A stretch of 64,000 bases of DNA, taken from contig OY754469.1 in the NCBI GenBank assembly GCA_963575645.1, forward strand, positions 11,364,001-11,428,000. The letters are read 5' to 3'. Below are positions 59,101-64,000 of this stretch, piece by piece; within the stretch, counting starts at the first letter, position 1; each line of letters starts with the position of its first letter. Under the pieces are notes generated by a model. The model had not been told where the DNA came from, did no database searches, and saw only the letters and a program-made list of their open reading frames with translations. This stretch comes from Xanthostigma xanthostigma. Taxonomy: Eukaryota; Arthropoda; Insecta; Raphidioptera; Raphidiidae. The translations under genes were made by a program, and so were the position numbers.

Positions 59101-62100
59101 CTCGGCGGTCGGTGCCATTTTTTTTTTTTTTTTGTTTTTTTTACAACTTTAGTTTTACTTCTATAGTGAGTGATATAAAATAGCCGGTCTCCTTTTTTCT
59201 TTATAGCAAACTTTTGAATAAAATATTATTAATTATTTTTTATAAGAAAATATATATTTTGACAAAAAAAACTGTCAATAATCCGTGATAGTAAATACAA
59301 TGTACAATACAGCTTATCAAGCGAGATATTTCGAATTTATCTTTAATATTAAAGCGTTCTGTCTTTGGGAGATCTTTATTAATTTAAATAAATAAAAATG
59401 TAAATCTAATAGTTTCTGCCTTTACTTGATGAAAATCCATTATAAAATAAAATAAATAAAACAATTAAGTTAAAAAAGATATAAAAGATCTGATGAAGCT
59501 GCTGTGACAGCGAAACATATGTTATATTTTTATAATTAAAGTGAAAATCTTTTTGAACTTAATTGTTTTATGTATTTTATTTTAAAAATGTAAATGTCCG
59601 TTTGTTCAAAATCTTAAATCTTCGAAAGTTCTTCATCAATTGTTTTAAAACTGGTTCAGTAGTGCTCAATATAAAAATATTTACGGGAAAAGAACTAGAA
59701 TTTTCGACATATTTTTTGTCTGTAACAAAGTTCGTACATGATAATGCTAATTGCAACTGAAAACTTTTTAGAAATCGGTGCAGTAGTTTTAAGGTTACAA
59801 CCTTTGATATGGAAATCAATATTCTCCTTTATACAAATCTTTGATTAACATCTGAATAGAACTCTTCAAGTAAATAATTGGTCGACAATTTTATTTACTT
59901 GAAGAATTCTCCTTTATATTTAATCCACGCGGGCTGAACCGCGGACAAACGCTAGTGTATAATAAAGCGCAAAAAAAACTTTATATGAAACGAAGTACTT
60001 AACTTTTAGTTAGAATCAAGCGTCTATAATCTACAATAATAACAATTCAGTTAGAATTCACAGACAAATCAAATTATGCAACAGATCGTTAACAGTAGCC
60101 TAACTTGTTTTTAATTTTGTAGTAAATTATGACATAAAAAAACTAAAATATTTTTGGGAGATTATTGTAGTTGATAACAAAACTAATCATTTAAGTTTTA
60201 ATGACCTTTTTAATCAGAGCCATAACTAGATTTTTTGAGGCACTGGACAAGACCTCATCACCTCCCCCCTACACCAAATTATATTAATTAAATAAAGATA
60301 GAACTACTATTTTTGGACAGGTTCTCAAAAAGTTGTTGAAAGGCATAGTTTTTTTTTTTTAATATAATGCGAATTTTTTCAGTCTTTCCTCCAACTCCTC
60401 TCTGGGCCCTGGGCACGTGCCTCTGTTGCCCCTGCGTAGTTACGGTCCTGTTTTTAATTATCAAAAATTATTAAAACTTCTTAGCGAACACGATAAGTGG
60501 TAAAAAGAACAAGTCTATTATTATGCTCACTAAATAAATAAAATTGTCAACCAATTTTTTCCAGACTATATATTGACAAACAATAATATAAAAATATAAA
60601 TCAATATAACAAAAGATGACGTTTCGATCCGGATTTGGATATTCTTCAGAAATATTTAAAAAAAATATATAAAAATTAATTACCTAGTATTAGCTACTTA
60701 TTTTCTAATAGAACGCAGGATTGAACGATAGTTTGAAAGATTGAAAATTAATTTTCAATCATTCAATCTTGCATTCTATTAGAAAATAAGTAGCTAATAC
60801 TAATTAATTTTTATATATTTTTTTTAGATATTTCTGAAGAATATCCAAATCCGGATCGAAACGTCATCTTTTGTTATATTGATTTATATTTTTATATTAT
60901 TTTTTGTCAATATATAGTCTGAAAAAAATTGGTCGACAATTTTATTTATTTGAAGAGTTCTATTCAGACGTTAATCAAAGATTTGAATTATGCTTACTAT
61001 GTAAGATAATTATTATAAAATGTTATCTGTACAAATAAAACGTACTCTGATAAACGTTTTTTTAATTAATTCTGTGATACGTATCTGTTATAGTGACGTA
61101 ACGAATATTCGCATATTTTTTTATATTCCCATCGCAAACTTCATGCGAAGTTATTATTTTCTTAATATTTTTAAGAGAAAAGTTTTTTTCTTACTCACTT
61201 TTTAAAAAAAATAAGTTAAGTTTTTCGCTAAGGTAAACCTTACAATATCTTTTATCAGCCTTTATTTTTGACATTAAATAATAAAGCTTTAGACTTAGTA
61301 TTAATTATCAACCTAGTACCCAGAACCACTACCGTGCGACTTGCGCAACCAATCAGCTGTCAAATTTTAACCTTGGACAAATGACGTCATATTTTTTTAA
61401 ATTTAAAATAAATTGAATTTCGTAGACCTACACGCTAGATCTCATTTTGGTCACATCAATAAGTATACTATCCAAAGAGTAGAGGGGCTAATTATTTTTT
61501 TTCAACACAAATTGGTGTTATTTTAAATTTTCAGAACTTTTATTTTGTGTATCGTGTTGTCTTGATCTAATTTTAGGGAAATATTTTCAGGATGTCGTAG
61601 GTGTCATTGTTGGAGGTATATTAGGACATTCCATATGTACAGGACTGGCCGTTTTAGGGGGCCGTATGATAGCCCAAAAAATATCAGTGAGAACGGGTAA
61701 GTTATATTTTCAAAACACCATAATGCATAATGTAGCCTGCAAAATGCTTTTTCAGAGATTCCCGAAATTTTCCCAAAACTTTGTGTAGGTTTTGTGTTGG
61801 TTACAGAGGGAAACTGGCAATATAAGAGTATTACATATTATATGCTTAATCTTATGTCTAATATCTATAAAATTGCAGTATTGTAAAGCGGCCCATAGAC
61901 GCTCAATATTATTGCGCAATATTTGGGTTTGTGCTATTTGTGTGTAGACGAGATTGAAAAGTTGCGCAATATATTGTGTGATTTTCAAAATCTTGAAAAT
62001 ATATTGCACAAACGGGGAAATATTGTGCCGTCTGTTGTCAAGATTGCGCAATATCCCGTCAGTTGATCTCAAGTGGCGGTCGTTTCAACAAGTCGTCTCA

Positions 62101-63374
62101 CCTACGCTTCATCATGGGTGACAAGAAAGCCGAAAGACAATTTATTGTTGAATTTATCGAGGTGTATCGTGGTCTTCCGGCTTTGTGGGATGTGAAGTCC
62201 AAAGACTAAACATGATGACTGAAGTTCTGGTGGGGACTGTTTGCACAATGTGGCTGTACCGTCTGTGCTCGCAATTGAGCAATATAATGCACAACCTTCA
62301 ATATCGCCTCCATACAGTACAATTTTTTGCACAAACCAAAATATTGTACAATGATCGTCTAGGTGCCGCCGTCAAAATATTGTGCAACCCACATTGCACA
62401 ATAATATTGAGCGTCTATGGACCGCTTTACTGTGGTCGCCTAATGTATGCAGAGTATATATTTATTTATTTAAAGATGGGTGCCAAACAGACTCTAGGTC
62501 CAAATAAATGACACCTCTTAATACAGAAAAAAAAATTAGTCAGTTGTCAGATTATTACACTGTAAGAAACAGACAGAAAAAAACATGTATCTATGTGTTC
62601 TGTGTACAATAAAGAATTAAAAAGAAAAAAAAATACAGTATTCAGAATAAACACAAAAGAAAATAAAGTAAGAATAAGAATAGCCAGGCAACTTATGAAG
62701 TGATAGAAAGAGTATTTGATATGCTCTTTTTAAAAGTAAAATAAGACATATTGAATATGTCAATATCATCATTTTTCATAGTGATATCATTATAAAGCTT
62801 AGTAATCCTGTTCATAGGTGAATTAATCCCGTAGTTAGAAGACATATACTCATTATATAATAAAAAAACTCGGGTCGCAGTGCCAAACCCTGCCGACAAT
62901 ATAGTGTATTTGCTTACACTGGCAGTGTGGCTTTATTATGTGAACTTAACCCTTTTGGTTTTGGACAAAATAAAAATTTTAACTTAATACATCCCTTAAA
63001 ATAATATTTTTTTTCTTAATTTCAATATTACTATCAATTTACCAAATTAAATTCACCCTGCACTAAGAAAATCCATATCTACAAATTAATGTTTTCATAA
63101 AATTTTTAAGTCCGGTCTTGTCGGCCGATTTTAATAAAATTTTGGCAGCATATTTTAATCATTACTAAAGGGTTAAATTTCAATTTTGAAACGATTCGAA
63201 GAAATTTTTCGGTATTTTTGGGCCCAAAAATATTTTTCAACCCCTAAATCCCACCCTTAAAGTGGCCCGATTGGGCCCATTTTAAATAGGCTTCGTGCGG
63301 TGATGGATTTTAAGATGTGGTCCAAATTTCATTAAAATCAATTAACTCCTTCGAAAGTTATTGCCCGTACCTAT

Positions 63375-63453
<79 letters not shown>

Positions 63454-63720
63454 TAAACATACTTTTCCAAAAATGGTGCCAAAGTGTTTAGGAAGCTATG
63501 AAACGTCGAGAAATTTTGGTCCGACCCCTAGGTCCCGCCATCCGACCGACGCCAATAGTGTAAGTGCCTTATGGCAAATACACTAATAAGCCTGATGGAC
63601 GCGTCAAACAACTATTTTCATTAATGAAATATCAATTGTTTTTTAGTGACGCTGATTGGCGGAGTAGTGTTTATAATATTCGCATTCAGTTCGCTGTTCA
63701 TTGATCCGAACGCCGAGTGA
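56114..63720 (+). CDS. TMEM165: TMEM165/GDT1 family Golgi cation transporter
   Basis: Six exons: 56114-56248, 56376-56577, 56678-56853, 56961-57146, 61591-61696, 63647-63720; 879 bp, 292 aa (human 324). The first ATG gives a basic start and a hydrophobic signal segment ([16 protein letters not shown]). The two family signatures ExGD[KR][TS] are present: SELGDKTF in exon 2 and AEWGDRSQ in exon 4, each starting a half of the inverted-repeat transporter fold. A charged cytosolic loop (EELEEVQ-like, KKEEE) joins them. The protein moves Mn2+/Ca2+ into the Golgi against protons and supports glycosylation. Introns 4 and 5 (4.4 and 1.95 kb) are packed with transposons, and the exons are unharmed. Confidence 0.95.
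57191..57723. mobile_element. Inverted-repeat element in TMEM165 intron 4
   Basis: TTACGGTTAATACGAG, then AAACTAGTTTATTCGCG and AATTAACCGGC, mirrored at 57680-57723 with one indel-free mismatch region. The internal part is degenerate GGTTAATTCGCG-like. No target duplication is certain. Confidence 0.8.
58119..58730 (-). mobile_element. Non-autonomous Helitron with tRNA-Lys-like sequence, copy 3
   Basis: On the - strand it runs from TCTATACTAATATATAA (58730) to the CCCGGGTGAAACCGGACGGG hairpin. The terminal CTAG has become CTAT. The tRNA-like part is at 58396-58467. It lies in TMEM165 intron 4. Confidence 0.83.
58396..58467 (-). pseudogene. tRNA-Lys-like sequence in a Helitron, GTC at anticodon position
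   Basis: The - strand shows GCCGGCTAGCGCAATCGG, ACTGTCAATACCAGGG and GTGGGTTCGAGCCCTACGT. It is the best preserved of the three copies but still has a broken acceptor end and the CTT-to-GTC change. Confidence 0.6.
58737..59022. mobile_element. hAT-like MITE, TAGGGATGGCCAAC family
   Basis: Ends TAGGGATGGCCAAC and GTTGGCCACCCCTG, with GTCGATCGCGA near the left and ATCGATCGCGA near the right. A matching 8-bp duplication is not clear. Confidence 0.5.
59560..59955 (+). mobile_element. Helitron 3' fragment, interrupted by a small PAL13 copy
   Basis: It ends with a hairpin-like CGCGGGCTGAACCGCGG and AAACGCTAG before T. The 5' end is not seen. The PAL13 copy at 59834-59905 is inserted near its end. 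Confidence 0.55.
59834..59905. mobile_element. PAL13-3, minimal copy (72 bp)
   Basis: It starts with the invariant CAAATCTTTGATTAAC and folds as TTCAAGTAAATAA/TTATTTACTTGAA around ATTGGTCGACAAT. It is flanked by ATTCTCCTTTATA at 59821-59833 and 59906-59918, an exact 13-bp duplication. The hammerhead-like part of the arms is missing. Confidence 0.9.
60215..60450. mobile_element. Miniature hAT-like element, 236 bp
   Basis: Ends CAGAGCCATAACTA and TAGTTACGGTCCTG. Exact 8-bp duplications TTTTTAAT lie at 60207-60214 and 60451-60458. Confidence 0.82.
60533..60986. mobile_element. PAL13-4, palindromic element
   Basis: The right terminus is complete (GTTAATCAAAGATTTG). The left arm is truncated and begins AATAAATAAAATTGTC. 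Flanks are ATTATGCTCACTA (60520-60532) and ATTATGCTTACTA (60987-60999), a 13-bp duplication with one mismatch. Both arms carry the CCAAATCCGGATCGAAACG block or its complement; the centre is an ATTTTCAATC-type palindrome. Confidence 0.9.
61883..62430. mobile_element. Inverted-repeat element carrying a MADF-domain remnant
   Basis: Left end GTAAAGCGGCCCATAGACG then CTCAATATTATTG; the right end is the inverse with one difference (GGACC for GGCCC). Internal GCGCAATAT/ATATTGTGC words are frequent. It is in TMEM165 intron 5. Confidence 0.8.
62114..62209 (+). pseudogene. MADF/Myb-like protein, N-terminal fragment
   Basis: 31 residues: a short basic start, then [22 protein letters not shown] and a stop. 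The F-I-E-x-Y-x-x-x-P-x-L-W pattern is the opening of a MADF DNA-binding domain. The remainder of the domain is lost. Autonomous Harbinger elements encode a Myb/MADF-like partner protein, so this may be a relic of such a gene; a captured host gene is the alternative. Confidence 0.6.
62431..63646. other. TMEM165 last intron, no gene; repeat-like
   Basis: At 62950-63550 the sequence looks like a dispersed repeat (TTGGGCCCATTTTAAATAG, TCCAAATTTCATTAAAATCA) split by an AT microsatellite. No coding signal was seen. Confidence 0.4.
63372..63455. repeat. AT dinucleotide microsatellite
   Basis: About 80 bp of almost pure TA repeat with few interruptions. Confidence 0.95.
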
Positions 63721-63882
63721 TGAAGTGCCTTGACTGATATTTAATACGAACCGTGCGAAGACTTTTATTTTGTCACAACCGATTAGAAAAGACTGGCAGT
63801 ATTTGTTGTTGATGTTCACTTGTTCGACGTAAACAAGAACGTGACGTTTTGAAGCGTGGATTTATTGTAAGTTTTATTGATT

Positions 63883-63888
63883 AATAAA
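63883..63888 (+). terminator. Candidate poly(A) signal of TMEM165
   Basis: AATAAA 163 bp after the stop codon, the first one downstream. Confidence 0.6.
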
Positions 63889-64000
63889 TATGAAACTTCA
63901 CAGACAAAAAACACTGTCTTTAGATTTATATAAATTAATTGACAATTCTTCATCAATATCATGGAGGATAAAAAGATAGGGGACTAAACTCGACGCATGC

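Overview
The window is nuclear DNA of an insect. It is AT-rich, every host gene except one is split by GT-AG introns, and transposon debris fills the introns. Several repeats have the style of lepidopteran genomes: Helitron ends, and a repeat running from a GTTCCGTACC block to CCGGTTTTTTT. That assignment is inference and another insect order is possible.

Seven host gene models were assembled by joining exons; in each, the splice phases agree and the coding length is a multiple of three. (1) + strand, 23270-31860: a 766-residue LD-motif protein with a cysteine-rich tail that I do not recognise; its possible promoter and non-coding first exon lie near 6.9-7.1 kb. (2) - strand, 37791-32624: B3GNTL1-like glycosyltransferase, 369 aa. 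(3) + strand, 39249-40400: a SINA-like RING E3 ligase with a Lys/Asn-rich tail. (4) - strand, 46625-42992: a CLIP-domain serine protease, 397 aa. (5) + strand, 48300-51291: an aldo-keto reductase, 291 aa. (6) + strand, 51416-53993: ADAT1, 421 aa, starting only 124 bp after gene 5. (7) - strand, 54888-54094: RNA polymerase II subunit RPB7, 172 aa, tail to tail with ADAT1. (8) + strand, 56114-63720: TMEM165/GDT1, 292 aa. That makes eight loci; the SINA-like gene has an intron-free CDS. B3GNTL1 and ADAT1 are both tRNA-modification enzymes, probably by chance.

The rest is mobile DNA. A full-length I-superfamily non-LTR retrotransposon (15618-21376, ORF2 open, 14-bp target duplication) sits inside a hAT-type element. 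There are several hAT-like miniature families with 8-bp duplications, Helitrons carrying a tRNA-Lys-like sequence, Harbinger and MADF remnants, and many foldback elements. A seven-copy family with hairpin ends (called HB here) is found at A-runs, mostly in introns.

The most unusual system is a palindromic family (called PAL13 here). Four copies each have a target duplication of about 13 bp, one invariant end, one truncated end, and, except for the shortest copy, a hammerhead-ribozyme-like core in both arms. It looks like a foldback DNA transposon but its insertions look like those of a retroelement.
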